This document shows, piece by piece, positions 1 through 9,826 of a DNA stretch of 64,000 nt (position 1 is the first letter of the stretch; each line of letters starts with the position of its first letter). Both the position numbers and the translations under genes were made by a program. Under the pieces are notes generated by a model, which did no database searches, was not told the DNA's origin, and worked only from the letters and a program-made list of their open reading frames with translations. Source of the DNA: PALSA-894 sp963828625 (GTDB taxonomy: Bacteria > Pseudomonadota > Alphaproteobacteria > Rhizobiales > Xanthobacteraceae); contig CAWHEX010000002.1 in NCBI GenBank assembly GCA_963828625.1, forward strand, positions 496,001-560,000. The letters are read 5' to 3'.

Positions 1-715
1 ACCGCGTGGAAGGCTAATCCGCATCCCGATCTTGCCGACACCTTCGCGCATCTGCGCCTGTCGGATTCGGCACGCGATCGGCTGAGCCGCGTGCAGGTGC
101 TGGCGCGCATGGCGCCGGGCCATGTCGAGAGCGCGCTCGCGGTCGCGCGCGCCGCGCTCGATGCACGCGAACTCGCTGCCGCACGCGAGGCGCTTGCGCC
201 GCTCGCCAAGGAGCCGACACAGCGCACCGCCATGCTGATGGCCGAGCTTGAGGAGCTTGAAGGCGACGAGGGCCGCGCGCGCGAATGGATGGGGCGTGCG
301 CTCAATGCGGCGCGCGATCCGGCCTGGACGGCGGATGGATTTGTTTCCGACCGCTGGCTGCCGGTCTCGCCGGTCACCGGCCGGATCGATGCGTTCCAGT
401 GGAAGCTGCCGGTGGCCGAGCTGGCCGAGCGCGCGCCGGTGGTGATCGAAGACGCCCGGCCTGCGCTGCGGCCGGATCAGGACGAACCGCTGGAGTTGCC
501 GCCGGCCGTCGTGTCGCCGCCGCTGAATGTCGCGCGGGAGAGCGCTGCGCCTCCGGAGCGCGCGGCGTCGCGTCCGGCACCGCGCATTCCGCCGATCATC
601 CCGCTCGCGCAGGTGCCCGATGATCCGGGCCCCGAGCCCGACCGGGTGGACGACGTGGAGATCGAGACCGTGCGGTCCGGATGCCTGGCAACGGATTCGT
701 CAGCTTTTCCGGTGA
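1..715 (+). CDS. hemY: HemY-family protein, C-terminal part (5' end outside window)
   Basis: The frame is open from the first base and encodes the end of a HemY-type protein, a membrane-anchored TPR-like protein linked to late haem biosynthesis in proteobacteria. The visible part holds helical repeat-like sequence rich in Ala, Arg and Glu, then a family-typical stretch (SDRWLPVSPVTGRIDAFQW) and a proline-rich tail ending near PIIPLAQVPDDPGPEP. Around base 673 the frame appears to gain one base: read one base later, the sequence continues GPDAWQRIRQLFR and stops at 713-715, which looks like a genuine C-terminus. Without that correction the frame runs to 840 with an implausible tail. The alphaproteobacterial HemY assignment rests on the WLPVSPV-like region and is fairly firm; its biochemical role is not settled. 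Confidence 0.75.
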
Positions 716-897
716 TGCTGGACTGTCCGGCAACGGGCCGGTCGGCCCCAAGGCGTTCCCCGCGTATCCAGGGATTGGGGCCGGCCGTCATGTTCTTGCG
801 ATTTTTGCCCTGTATCGGTATCAGAGCGGCGCAGAATTGAATTTTGACGCATTTTCGACGGCGAACTGCTTGAGACTTCGTCCGAAAATGCTCCGAT

Positions 898-973
898 GCC
901 GCGGTAGCTCAGCTGGTAGAGCACCTCATTCGTAATGAGGGGGTCGGGGGTTCGAGTCCCTTCCGCGGCACCA
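898..973 (+). tRNA. tRNA-Thr (anticodon CGT)
   Basis: A 76-base cloverleaf with the CCA end encoded. The acceptor stem GCCGCGG pairs with CCGCGGC, the D-arm contains AGCTCAGCTGGTAGAGC, and the T-arm contains GGTTCGAGTCC. The anticodon stem CCTCA/TGAGG encloses the loop TTCGTAA, so the anticodon is CGT, which reads the threonine codon ACG. It stands alone between hemY and the rlpA-like gene. Confidence 0.97.
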
Positions 974-1101
974 TTCTGCCCCGCAAAATCACAACCGGCC
1001 CCTGCGCCGCCCAAAGTCGCTGCCACGCGGTAACCACCTCATTAACCATGAAATGGCTGGATTCCCCCCGGCATCCTGATGCCGTGGGAAGGGGTTCCGT
1101 C

Positions 1102-1905
1102 GTGTCTCTATTTCGTGTGTTCTCGGCGATCGCTATTGCGTTCGCATTCGTCGCAACCGATGCCCTTGCGGAGCAGGGGGTCGCGTCGCTGTATTCCCAT
1201 AAGTTCAAGGGACGCAAGACGGCGAGCGGCGAAAGGTTCGATCCCAGCGCCATGACGTGCGCGCACAAGCGCTATCCGTTCGGCACGATGCTGCGCGTGA
1301 CGCTCAACTCGAAATCGATCATCTGCGAGGTGACCGACCGCGGTCCTTTCGTGCGCGGGCGCATCGTCGATCTCACGCCCACCGCGGCGCGGACACTCGG
1401 CTTCAAGGGGTTGGCGCGCGTCAGCATCGCGCGCATTCAGGGACCGATGCCGCGTGACGCGGCCCCGGTGTATGCGCTCGCCGATGACGGCAAGAGCCGT
1501 CCCGCGCTCGTCGAACAGCGTGAGCAGGTCGCGGCACCGATCGCGGCGCCGGCGCCCGTTCAGGTGGCGTCGCTGCAACCCGGTGAGAAGCGGCAGGATC
1601 GCGTGCCGCAGGGCAATCGCGTGGAGTCTGCCGCTGTCGAGACGCCGGTCCTTCGCGGCACCGATCGCCCGGTCGATCGCAAGAAGGTCGATTTTGTCGA
1701 GCGTCAGGCGAGCGTCGCCGAGCCGCCTGCGCGTCGCGTGGAACGGCGCGCCGAACAGCCGCGTGCCGAGCGCCCGCGCCGGGTTGCGGTCGCGCAAGCC
1801 GGCAGCGACCAGGGTATCGGCGCGCGCGTCGAGGGCTTTCTCAAGAGCCTGTTCGGCGGGGGCCAGCAGAAGCGCGGCCGTGCCGTCGCCTCCGTCGACC
1901 GATAG
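1102..1905 (+). CDS. rlpA: RlpA-like septal ring lytic transglycosylase / double-psi beta-barrel protein
   Basis: RlpA proteins are exported and cleave naked glycan strands of peptidoglycan, often at the septum. I chose the GTG start at 1102 because it follows a GGAAGGGG ribosome-binding site and gives a clean signal peptide (residues 1-23, ending ATDALA); an ATG at 1048 would add an unlikely leader. The double-psi beta-barrel follows at about residues 24-115, with the family signatures TASGERFDP and VTDRGPF. The rest, about 150 residues, is rich in Ala, Arg, Pro and Val and looks disordered. The SPOR domain found at the C-terminus of many RlpA proteins is absent. The gene stands alone in its orientation after the tRNA. 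Confidence 0.85.
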   Translation: MSLFRVFSAIAIAFAFVATDALAEQGVASLYSHKFKGRKTASGERFDPSAMTCAHKRYPFGTMLRVTLNSKSIICEVTDRGPFVRGRIVDLTPTAARTLGFKGLARVSIARIQGPMPRDAAPVYALADDGKSRPALVEQREQVAAPIAAPAPVQVASLQPGEKRQDRVPQGNRVESAAVETPVLRGTDRPVDRKKVDFVERQASVAEPPARRVERRAEQPRAERPRRVAVAQAGSDQGIGARVEGFLKSLFGGGQQKRGRAVASVDR

Positions 1906-2026
1906 GCTGACGCCGCGCACCAACCGGATATCGCGGTTCTGCGTGACGCGCGTGAGTTAGTCCGCGCCCTCTTGCGGCGAGGCGCGTTTCGCGAGCAATC
2001 TCGCGGAAACAGCCGGACGCCGCTCC

Positions 2027-3203
2027 ATGAAGCCAATCGACCGCATCAACGCCTTACCACGCCGAATTGACGGCGACCCGGCAGGACATCCACGCGCATC
2101 CCGAGCTTGGGTTCGACGAACACCGCACCTCCGACATCGTGGCGAAGCAGCTTGAGGCGCTCGGCATCGAGGTACATCGCGGCGTCGGCGGCACCGGCGT
2201 GGTCGGCGTGCTGCGCGAAGGCAACGGGCCGGTGTCGATCGGGTTGCGCGCCGACATGGATGCGCTGCCGATCCTCGAAGCGACCGACGTGGCTTACAAA
2301 TCGACCAAGCCAGGCGTGATGCACGCCTGCGGCCATGACGGCCACACCACGATGCTGCTCGGCGCGGCGCGCTATCTGGCCGAGACGCGCAACTTCAACG
2401 GCACGGTCAACTTCATCTTTCAACCGGCCGAGGAGGGAATTGGCGGCGCGCTCGCGATGCTCAAGGACGAGCTGTTCGCGCGCTTCCCGTGCGACACGGT
2501 GTTCGGGATGCACAATCATCCGGGGCTTGCTGTCGGCAAGTTCGCGATCCGGCCCGGCACCATGATGGCGGGGGGCGCGTTCTTCGACATCTTCATCGAG
2601 GGGCGCGGCTCGCACGGCGCGCACCCGGAAATGAGCATCGATCCGGTGCTGGTCGCGAGCCACATCGTGACGGCGCTGCAGGTGATCGTGGCGCGCAACG
2701 TCGACCCGATCGATACCGCCGTGTTGAGCACGACCTTCATCAAGAGCGGCGACGCCTATAACGTGATCCCACAGACGGCGGCGATCGGCGGCACGGTGCG
2801 CACGTTCCGCAACGAAACGATGCAGCTCATCGAAGAGAACATGAAGCGCACCGCGCAGGGCGTGGCGGCGGGGCTTGGCGCGACCGCGCGCGTCGATTTC
2901 CGCCGGCTGTTCGCGCCACTGGTCAACGACGGGCAGGCGACGGCGGATTTCGCCGACGTGGCGGTCGAGCTCGTCGGCGACGGCAATGTCGACCGGATGC
3001 GCAAGCTCATCATGGCGTCGGAGGATTTCTCCTTCATGCTGGAGAAATGCCCGGGCGCCTACATCAACATCGGCAACGGCGAGACCAAAGGCTCAACGCC
3101 GGTGCACAATCCGGGCTACGACTTCAACGACGAGATCCTGCCGCTCGGTGCGGCGGCGTACGCCGGGATCGTGGAGAAGAAGCTGCCAAGATTTGCAGGC
3201 TAG
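2027..3203 (+). CDS. M20 family amidohydrolase (hippurate hydrolase / N-acyl-amino acid amidohydrolase type), frameshifted near 2054
   Basis: This is a zinc peptidase/amidase of the M20D group, which hydrolyses N-acyl amino acids such as hippurate. The start at ATG 2027 gives MKPIDRINA; near 2054 one extra base (GCCTTACC) moves the reading into the frame that continues with AELTATRQDIHAHPELGF. With that correction the protein is 391 residues, the usual size. Metal-site signatures visible are ACGHDGHTTML, QPAEEG and the C-terminal HNPGYDFND. A dimerisation domain lies in the middle. Its stop codon overlaps the stop of the convergent permease gene (TAG reads on both strands). The substrate cannot be told from sequence; the neighbouring importers suggest an amide or ureide intermediate. 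Confidence 0.85.
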
Positions 3204-4043
3204 CGAATCCCCGCGCGCATGAAGCTCTGCACGAACTGGCGCTGGAACAGCAGGAAGCCGACCAGCAGCGGCGCGGAAGTCATCAGCGTCGCGGCGCAGA
3301 TGATCGCCCAGTCGATGCCCTGATCGCCTGACGCGAACACCTGCAAGCCCGACGGTGAGCGGGCGCGCCTCCACCGAGTTGGTGACGATCAGCGGCCAGA
3401 GAAAATTGTTCCAGTGATAGCTCACCGACACGAGCCCGTAGGCGACGTAGACCGGGCGCGCGAGCGGCACATAGACCTTGAGCAGCACCTGTAGCGGGCT
3501 CGCGCCTTCGACGCGCGCGGCGTCGTCCAGTTCCTTCGGAACGGTCTTGAAGGTCTGGCGCAGCAGGAAAATGCCGAACGCGGAGGCCACATAGGGCAGC
3601 GCGATGGCCGGAATCGTGTCGATGATGCCGATGTGGCTCATCGTGCGGTAATTCTCCACGATCAGCACGTCCGGCATGATCATGAGCTGCGCCAGCACCA
3701 GCGCGAACGCCACGTTGCTGCCGACGAAGTCGTAACGCGCGAAGGCGTAAGCCGCGAGCGTGCACAGCACGAGCTGGCAGCCGAGTGTCAGCGTCACCAG
3801 CACGAAGGTGTTGAAGAAGTAGCGCGCGAACGGCGCGGCGGCCCAGGCGCGCTCGAAATTCTCCAACGTCAGCGGCGCGAGCAGCGAGAAGCGCGTGGTG
3901 AACTCAGCCGGATGAAACGCCGCCCAGACAGCGTAGACGAGCGGCAGCACCCACAGGATCGCGAGCAACCCGGCCGCGGTGCTTTCAAGCGTGCGCCAGA
4001 TGCCGCTCGGCGCATAGGGATCGGGGCGGGCGAGCGTGCTCAT
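3200..4043 (-). CDS. Carbohydrate-type (CUT1) ABC transporter permease, MalG/UgpE-like, frameshifted near 3345
   Basis: Inner-membrane permease of a CUT1-family importer. About six membrane segments are visible, beginning with a hydrophobic stretch after residue 25 (TAAGLLAILWVLPLVYAVW). The EAA loop that docks the ATPase lies around DDAARVEGASPLQVLLKV. Near 3345 one extra base disrupts the frame just after EARPLTVGL; in the corrected frame the protein continues QVFASGDQGIDW and ends FMRAGIR, giving 280 residues. It is the last gene of the minus-strand group hydantoinase, ATPase, binding protein, permease, permease and overlaps the upstream permease by 4 bases. Confidence 0.88.
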
Positions 4044-4916
4044 CGGTAGTGGATCCGCCGTTCGAGCAGGCCGTATTGCAGGAACGCCGCGAGCGCGAGC
4101 ATCGCGAGCAGGATCGTGGTGAGCGATGCCGCATAGGTCGTGTCCCAGAAATTGAAGCCGACCTGATAGATGTAATAGAGCAGCAGCGTGGTGGCGTTAT
4201 CCGGCCCGCCGCGCGTCATCACGATGATGTGGTCCACCGTGCGGAACGCGTTGATCACCGCGTTGATCAGCACGAACAGCGTCGTCGGCATCAGCAGCGG
4301 AAACTGCACGCGGCGGAAGAACGTCCAGCGCGAAGCGCCTTCGAGCGCGGCGGCTTCGGCGAGCGACGGCGAGATCGACTGCAGCGCGGCCAGATAGAAG
4401 ATCATGAAGAAGCCGGCTTCCTTCCACACCGCCACGACGGTGACGGCGGCGAGCGCGGTCTCGGGCGAGCCGAGCCAGTTGTGCGAGGCAAAGCCAAGCG
4501 CGCCCGCGACCTGTTCGAGCAGGCCGTATTGCGGCGTGTAGAAGAACAGCCAGATGTTGGCGACCGCGATCATCGGCAGGATGGTCGGCGTGAAGTAGGC
4601 CATGCGGATGAGCGTGCGCCCGGCGATACGATCGTTGACCCACACCGCCATCAGGATCGCGAGCGCGATCGAGACCGGAATGGTGCCGAGCGCGAACCAC
4701 ATGTTGTTCCAGAGCGAGCGCCAGAACACCGGGTCGGCGACGATGGTTGCGTAGTTGTCGAGCCCGATGAAACGCGCGGGCCGGCGCGGCCGCGGCGTCG
4801 AATAGAACGCAGTCGATGAAGGTCGCGACCGCCGGCCAGTGCGTGAACAGCGCAAGCAGCGCCATCGCGGGCAGCAGCAGCAGCCAGCCGTGGATGGTTG
4901 CGGTAAGGCGATGCAT
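4040..4916 (-). CDS. Carbohydrate-type (CUT1) ABC transporter permease, MalF/UgpA-like, frameshifted near 4810
   Basis: Partner permease of the CUT1 importer. The start MHRLTATIHG at 4916 leads into the first membrane helix (LLLLPAMALLALF). Near 4810 one extra base occurs within ATCGACTGCGTTC, after which the frame continues STPRPRRPARFIGLDNY, the typical periplasmic FxGLxNY signature of these permeases. The EAA loop is visible as EAAALEGASRWTFFRRV. Corrected length is 291 residues. The gene is separated from the binding-protein gene by a large inverted repeat at 4923-5034, a position where REP-like structures often give the binding protein higher expression than the permeases. Confidence 0.88.
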
Positions 4917-4922
4917 GCCAGG

Positions 4923-5034
4923 CCTCATCCTGAGGAGCGCGACCGGAGGGAGCGCGTCTCGAAGGATGGCCGCGTACGCGGAGTTTGCCGCCATCCTTCG
5001 AGACGCTCGCTGCGCTCGCTCCTCAGGATGAGGG
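4923..5034. repeat. Large intergenic inverted repeat (REP/MITE-like) between binding protein and permease genes
   Basis: The left arm begins CCTCATCCTGAGGAGCG and includes TCTCGAAGGATGGC. The right arm contains GCCATCCTTCGAGA and ends CGCTCCTCAGGATGAGG. The two arms pair over most of their length, with an internal mismatch region and a loop near 4971-4989. In the transcript this would form a long hairpin immediately downstream of the binding-protein gene. Elements of this type are common between genes in Bradyrhizobium-like genomes. Confidence 0.85.
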
Positions 5035-5060
5035 CTGTAGCATGCATCAACGAATGCTCC

Positions 5061-6352
5061 TTACCGATACGACCGCAAGATCCGCTCCGCCTCGGCCTGC
5101 GCGTCCTTCATCGCCTGCTCGGGCGACTTGGTGCCGGTGAGCGCTGCCTGCAGGCCGTCGTTGAGCGCCTTGGTGACGCGCTGGTTCTCGTGCGTGGACA
5201 GCTCCGCGACCGAAACCTTGAGCTGGTCGCGCGCGACCGCGGCGGGCGGAAACTCCGTGACGTATTTCTTCATCACGTCGGTGTCATACGAGTCGGGCCG
5301 CACCGCGACGTAACCGGTGTCGATGCTCCACTGCGCGGCGCGCTCCGGCGTCGTGATCCACTTGATGAACTGGAACGCCGCGGCCTGCTCGGCGGCGCTC
5401 GCTTTCTTCGAGATATAGAAATTGCCGCCGCCGGTCGGCGAGCCGCTCCGCTTGTGCGCCGGAAGCATCCCGACGCCGAACGGGAATTTCGCGTTCGCCT
5501 TCACGTTGGTGAGGTTGCCGGTCGTGGTCCACATCATGGCGACCTTGCGCTCGAAGAAATCCTTCGGCGTGGTGCCCCACTCGACGATGCCGGGCGGATG
5601 GACCTTCTGCTTGCGCGAAAGATCGGTCCAGTATTGCAGCGCCTCGATCACTTCCGGCTTGTCGTAGAAGGTGCGGTTGCCCTCCGGGTTCATCAGGATC
5701 GCGCCGGCCGGCGTCGTCAGTCCCTGGAACAGCCAGTACGGAAAGCCCGAGGACGGAATCTGCACGCCCCACTGCGTCGTGTTGCCGGACGCATCGCGCT
5801 TGGTGAGCTTCTCGGCGAACGCGGCCTGCTCGGCCCAGGTGGTGGGCGCCTTCTCGGGATCGAGGCCCGGCCTCCTTGAACAGCTCCTTGTTCCAGTAGA
5901 GCACGATGGTCGAGCGCTGGAACGGCACGCCCCACGTCTTGCCGCCGGTCTGGCTGTTTTCCATGAACGCCGGGAAGAAGCTCGCGAGCCACTTCTTGTC
6001 GTCGTCGGTCTTGATGAAGCCGTCGATCGGAACGATCGCGTCCTCGTCGATCAGCGTGAACATGTCGGTCGAGAGCAGCACGGAGGTCACCGGCGGCGTG
6101 CCGCTCTTGTGCGCGGTGAGCGCCTTGGTGATGCTCTCCTGATAGGTGCCGGAATAGATCGGCTTCACCTTGATCGACGGATTGGCCTTCTCGAAATCCG
6201 CCGCATAGCCGTCGATGATCTTGGTGATCGGGCCGCCGACCGCGATCGGATAGAAGAACGAGACTTCGGTCACGCCCTGCGCCAGCGCGGGCGTGGCGAT
6301 GTGTGGCGCTCGCGAGCGCGGCGGTGCCTGCGAGAAATTTCCTGCGGTCCAT
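5061..6352 (-). CDS. CUT1 ABC transporter substrate-binding protein, frameshifted near 5866 and 6302
   Basis: Periplasmic extracellular solute-binding protein of family 1, the type used for sugars and glycerol phosphate. It begins MDRRKFLAGTAALASA, a twin-arginine-like signal. Two apparent extra bases break the frame: near 6302 (ACACATC, after ALASAT; corrected reading continues IATPALAQGVTEVSF) and near 5866 (GGGCCTCGAT, after ELFKEAG; corrected reading LDPEKAPTTWAEQ). With both corrected the protein has 429 residues, a normal length. The family signatures AQWSIDTGY and GVGMLPAHK are visible. It lies between the ATPase gene and the two permease genes. Because the group is headed by a hydantoinase, the ligand may be a ureide or related compound, not a sugar; that is inference. 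Confidence 0.87.
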
Positions 6353-6380
6353 GATGTCCTCCCGTTGGATGGTGTTTGTC

Positions 6381-7418
6381 TTATTGATCGATACGACGCT
6401 GTGATGACTGATCGAACCAGTGCGCGGCCGATGGCTCCCAGCGGATGCCGACCTTGTCGCCGACTGTAGCAGGCGCGCGTCCCGGCATCCGCACGATGAA
6501 GGATTGATCGGCAAGCCGCGTCTCGATCAGCGTATCGGCGCCGAGATATTCGATTGTCGCGATCGTCGCCGGAATGCCATCCGACGCGATGCGCGCGGAT
6601 TCGGGGCGAACGCCGGCCACAAGTGAATCGATTGCATGTCCGGCCGGTGCGCCCGCGTGCGCCCATTGCGCGTCGGCGGGAATGAGTGCGGCCGGGATCA
6701 CGTTCATCGGCGGCGTGCCGACGAAGCGTGCCGCGAACAGCGTCGCGGGCTTTTCGTAGAGCACGGCCGGCGCGGCATCCTGCTCGATGCGGCCGTTGCG
6801 CAGCAGCACCACCTGATCCGCCATCGTCATCGCCTCGACCTGATCGTGCGTGACGTACAGCATGGTCATGCCGAGGCGACGCTGCAATGCGCGGATCTCG
6901 CGCCGCATCTCCACGCGCAACTGCGCGTCGAGGTTCGATAGCGGCTCATCCATCAGGCAGACGCGCGTCTCGGCCACGATCGCGCGGCCGAGAGCGACGC
7001 GCTGCTGCTGTCCGCCGGAGAGCTGCGACGGCTTGCGGTCGAGCAGTTGCTCCAGCCCCAGGATTGCGGCGGCGCGCTTGATCCGCGCATCGCGCTCCGC
7101 GCGCGGCACATCGCGCACTTTCAGGCCGAACAGGATGTTCTCGCCGACGGAGAGATGCGGAAACAGCGCGTAGTTCTGGAACACCATCGAGACGCCGCGC
7201 TTTGCGGGCGGCAGCCTCGTGACGTCGCGCTCCGCGATATGGATCGTTCCCGCATCGGCAGTCTCGAGCCCGGCGATCATGCGCAAGGTGGTCGACTTGC
7301 CGCAGCCCGACGGCCCCAGCAGCGCGACGAGATGTCCGGCTGGCGCCGAGAACGTGATGTTCTCGACGGCCGCGACCGCACCCCACGTCTTGGTGATCCC
7401 CTCGAGACGGACGTCCAT
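6381..7418 (-). CDS. CUT1 ABC transporter ATP-binding protein (UgpC/MalK-like)
   Basis: Cytoplasmic ATPase that energises the importer encoded by the next three genes downstream. The start MDVRLEGITKTWG is followed by the Walker A motif GPSGCGKST, the Q-loop MVFQNYALFPH, the ABC signature LSGGQQQR, Walker B CLMDEPLSNLD and the switch histidine YVTHDQ. The last 110 residues correspond to the regulatory TOBE/OB domain typical of MalK-like proteins. It is 345 residues long and intact. The preceding hydantoinase gene on the same strand is separated by about 120 bases that contain a palindromic repeat. Confidence 0.93.
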   Translation of the reverse strand: MDVRLEGITKTWGAVAAVENITFSAPAGHLVALLGPSGCGKSTTLRMIAGLETADAGTIHIAERDVTRLPPAKRGVSMVFQNYALFPHLSVGENILFGLKVRDVPRAERDARIKRAAAILGLEQLLDRKPSQLSGGQQQRVALGRAIVAETRVCLMDEPLSNLDAQLRVEMRREIRALQRRLGMTMLYVTHDQVEAMTMADQVVLLRNGRIEQDAAPAVLYEKPATLFAARFVGTPPMNVIPAALIPADAQWAHAGAPAGHAIDSLVAGVRPESARIASDGIPATIATIEYLGADTLIETRLADQSFIVRMPGRAPATVGDKVGIRWEPSAAHWFDQSSQRRIDQ

Positions 7419-7450
7419 TCCGTACCCTCACACGGAACGGACTTTATGGT

Positions 7451-7524
7451 CCGCTCATGCCCGCGAAAGCGGGCATCCAGTTCTTGGCCAAGCGCTGGGT
7501 CCCCGCTTCCGCGGGGACGAGCGG
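7451..7524. repeat. Palindromic intergenic repeat, family A copy 1
   Basis: A unit of about 74 bases that starts CCGCTCATGCCCGCG and ends GGGGACGAGCGG. It carries two small hairpins, GCCCGC/GCGGGC and CCCCGC/GCGGGG, with terminal arms CCGCTC and GAGCGG that can also pair. Similar units occur at 9827, 22159 and, inverted, at 32725. It separates the hydantoinase gene from the ATPase gene. Confidence 0.85.
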
Positions 7525-7537
7525 GCAGGAGCACGGC

Positions 7538-9001
7538 CTACCGCAGCTTCGCGCCGAAATTCCGCTTCGGGTCGAACTCCTGCGTGGCGCGGCCGAGCGG
7601 CTCGGCGGCGGCGCCCGCCTTGCGCGGCAGGAACTGTCCCGAGCCGGCCTTCGCCTTCAGCTTTCCGTCCGCGACCAGCACCTCGCCGCGCAGCAGCACG
7701 GTGGTCGGCCAGCCCTTCACGGTGCGGCCCTTCCACGGCGTGTAGCCGGATTTGTCCTTCACCATCCTGTCGGAGAACGTGACGCTCTTCTTCGGGTCCC
7801 AGATCGCGATGTCGGCGTCCGAGCCGATCGCGATCGTGCCTTTCTTCGGGTAGAGGCCGTAGATCTTCGCCGGGTTGGTCGAGGTCCATTCGACGAACTT
7901 CGTCAGGTCGAAGCGGCCGTTCGACACCATTTCGTTGAACACCATCGGCAGGCGGCCTTCGTAGCCGGGCATGCCGTTCGGCACTTGCTTGAAGGTGGCG
8001 TTCTTGCCGCCCATCAGCTTGCCGGTCTCGTTGAACGCATAGGGCGCGTGGTCGGACGAGATGAGCTGCAGGTCGCCGAGCGCGAGCGCCTGCCACAGCG
8101 CGTCCTGGTCCGAGGCGTTGCGCGCGGGCGGCGAGAACATCCACTTGCGGCCTTCGACGCCGGGCTTGTCGAGATCTTCCTTGGTGAGAAACAGGTACTG
8201 CGGGCAGGTCTCGGCGAAGACCTTCAGGCCCTCGCCGCGATACTTGCGGATCACCTGCGCGCCTTCGGCGGTCGAGACGTGGAAGATCATGATCGGCTGG
8301 TCGACCAGCGCGGCGCACGCGATGAGGCGATGGAACGCCTCGGGCTCGCACAGGCGCGGATGCGCGATGCCGTGGAATTTCGGCGCCGTGTAGCCGTGCT
8401 TGAGCAGGCGCTTGCCGAGCCACGAGATCATGCCGTGGTTCTCGGCGTGCACGCACACCATCGCCTTGTTGTCGCGCGCGGCCTGCAGCACGTTGAGCAG
8501 TTGCTCGTCGTCGACCTTGAGGCGGTCGTAGGTCATGAAAACCTTGAGCGAGGAATGCCCGGCCTTCACCAGCGGCGGGACTTCCTTGGCGAGCACCTCC
8601 TCGCGTGGGTCGGCGAGGATCATGTGGAACGCGTAGTCGATCACGGCGCCGCGCTCGGCGAGCTCGTGATACTCGTCCACGACTGTCTTCAGGCTCATGC
8701 CGACGTGTTGTGCGGCGAACGAGATTACGGTCGTGGTGCCGCCATGCGCCGCCGCGGTCGTCGCGCTCTCGAACGTGTCGGCATTCATCTTGCCCGACGC
8801 GGAGAGCTGCTCGATATGGCCATGCGCGTCGACGCCGCCGGGCAAAACGTATTTGCCGCGCGCGTCGATTTCCTTCTTTCCCTTGTCGAGCCCCTCGGCA
8901 ATGGCCACGACCTTGTCGCCGCGGATGCCGATATCCGCCTTGAACGTGTCGGTCGCTGTCGCCACCGTGCCGCCGCGGATCACCAGATCGAAGGGTTGCA
9001 T
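7538..9001 (-). CDS. Dihydropyrimidinase / D-hydantoinase
   Basis: Zinc amidohydrolase that opens the ring of dihydropyrimidines or 5-substituted hydantoins to N-carbamoyl amino acids. It has 487 residues, normal for the family, and is intact. Metal-site motifs are GGVDAHGHIEQ near residue 60, the probable carbamylated lysine in SLKVFMTYD near residue 150, VHAENHG, IFHVSTAEGA and ISSDHAPY. The N-terminal sequence DLVIRGGTVATATD is the usual strand of the composite beta domain. It heads the minus-strand group with the CUT1 importer and is divergent from the hydantoin racemase gene. Together with the racemase and the carbamoylase at 10668 it supports a hydantoin-to-D-amino-acid pathway. Confidence 0.92.
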   Translation of the reverse strand: MQPFDLVIRGGTVATATDTFKADIGIRGDKVVAIAEGLDKGKKEIDARGKYVLPGGVDAHGHIEQLSASGKMNADTFESATTAAAHGGTTTVISFAAQHVGMSLKTVVDEYHELAERGAVIDYAFHMILADPREEVLAKEVPPLVKAGHSSLKVFMTYDRLKVDDEQLLNVLQAARDNKAMVCVHAENHGMISWLGKRLLKHGYTAPKFHGIAHPRLCEPEAFHRLIACAALVDQPIMIFHVSTAEGAQVIRKYRGEGLKVFAETCPQYLFLTKEDLDKPGVEGRKWMFSPPARNASDQDALWQALALGDLQLISSDHAPYAFNETGKLMGGKNATFKQVPNGMPGYEGRLPMVFNEMVSNGRFDLTKFVEWTSTNPAKIYGLYPKKGTIAIGSDADIAIWDPKKSVTFSDRMVKDKSGYTPWKGRTVKGWPTTVLLRGEVLVADGKLKAKAGSGQFLPRKAGAAAEPLGRATQEFDPKRNFGAKLR

Positions 9002-9028
9002 GGGCAGTCTCCGTAATCAGCCACACCT

Positions 9029-9153
9029 GTCATGCCCGGCCATAGCCCGTTTAAGACGGGCGTGAACGCCCTTTCGGCCGGGCATCCACGTCTTTACTGT
9101 ATTATCCACCATCAAAGTCGTGGGTGGCCGGGACAAGCCCGGCCACGACGGAG
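9029..9153. repeat. Palindromic intergenic repeat, family B copy 1
   Basis: The segment between the divergent hydantoinase and racemase genes starts CATGCCCGGCC, has internal palindromes (GCCCGTTTAAGACGGGC) and ends GGCCGGGACAAGCCCGGCC. Related CATGGCCGGGC/GCCCGGCACAAGGCCGGGC units occur at 10567-10663 and in part at 40398-40430. Any shared promoter for the two divergent genes must lie in or next to this repeat. Confidence 0.75.
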
Positions 9154-9161
9154 TTGAACTC

Positions 9162-9818
9162 ATGGCCCGCCCGCGCATCCGCATCGTCAATCCGAACTCG
9201 AACGAAGCCGTGACGCGCGGCATCGACGACGCGGTGGCGCCGCTGCGCTTCGCGGACGGGCCGGAGATCGTGTGCTCGACGCTGGCCGAAGGCCCGTTCG
9301 GGATCGAGACACAACAGCATGTGGAGAGCGTCGCGCTGCCGCTGCGGCGGCTGGTCGAATCCGACAACGCGAGCGATGCCTTCGTGATCGCCTGCTACAG
9401 CGATCCGGGCCTGCATGTCTGCCGCGAGGGCACCGACCGGCCGGTGTTCGGTATCGCGGAATGCGGCGTGCTCACCGCATTGGCGCGCGCCGAGCGTTTC
9501 GGCGTGATCGCGATCCTGTCGCGCTCGATCCCGCGCCATATGCGCTACCTGCGGCAGATGGGCTTGATGGACCGGCTTGCGGGCGAGCGGCCGCTGGAAC
9601 TGTCGGTGGCCGAATCCGCAAGCGAGAAGACCTTGCCGCGCATGATCGAGGTTGGGCGCGCGCTCAAGGACGAGGACGGCGCGAACGCGATCGTGATGGG
9701 TTGCGCCGGCATGGCACGCCACCGCAGGCCGCTGGAAGACGCGCTCGGTATTCCGGTGATCGACCCGACGCAGGCGGCGGTGACGATGGCGCTCGGTGCG
9801 GTGCAGCTGGCGCGCTAA
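9162..9818 (+). CDS. Asp/Glu/hydantoin racemase family protein (probable hydantoin racemase)
   Basis: Member of the Asp/Glu racemase superfamily, which racemises 5-substituted hydantoins through two cysteines. I chose ATG 9162 because the family N-terminus RIRIVNPNSN starts five residues later. The first cysteine motif is VIACYSDPG near residue 80 and the second is VMGCAGM near residue 183, the expected spacing. Length is 218 residues, slightly short of many hydantoin racemases (about 240). It is divergent from the hydantoinase and would supply the D-hydantoin isomer. Aspartate racemase or maleate isomerase activity is less likely given the neighbours. Confidence 0.88.
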   Translation: MARPRIRIVNPNSNEAVTRGIDDAVAPLRFADGPEIVCSTLAEGPFGIETQQHVESVALPLRRLVESDNASDAFVIACYSDPGLHVCREGTDRPVFGIAECGVLTALARAERFGVIAILSRSIPRHMRYLRQMGLMDRLAGERPLELSVAESASEKTLPRMIEVGRALKDEDGANAIVMGCAGMARHRRPLEDALGIPVIDPTQAAVTMALGAVQLAR

Positions 9819-9826
9819 GCCGACCT

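Noticed and set aside
700..1026. A minus-strand frame across the tRNA-Thr gene
   Set aside because: It overlaps the tRNA and the hemY end and has no recognisable protein features.
5061..6352. Treating the binding-protein gene and other broken genes as pseudogenes
   Set aside because: Outside the single indels, codon choice and protein conservation are intact in each gene, and obviously essential genes show the same defect.
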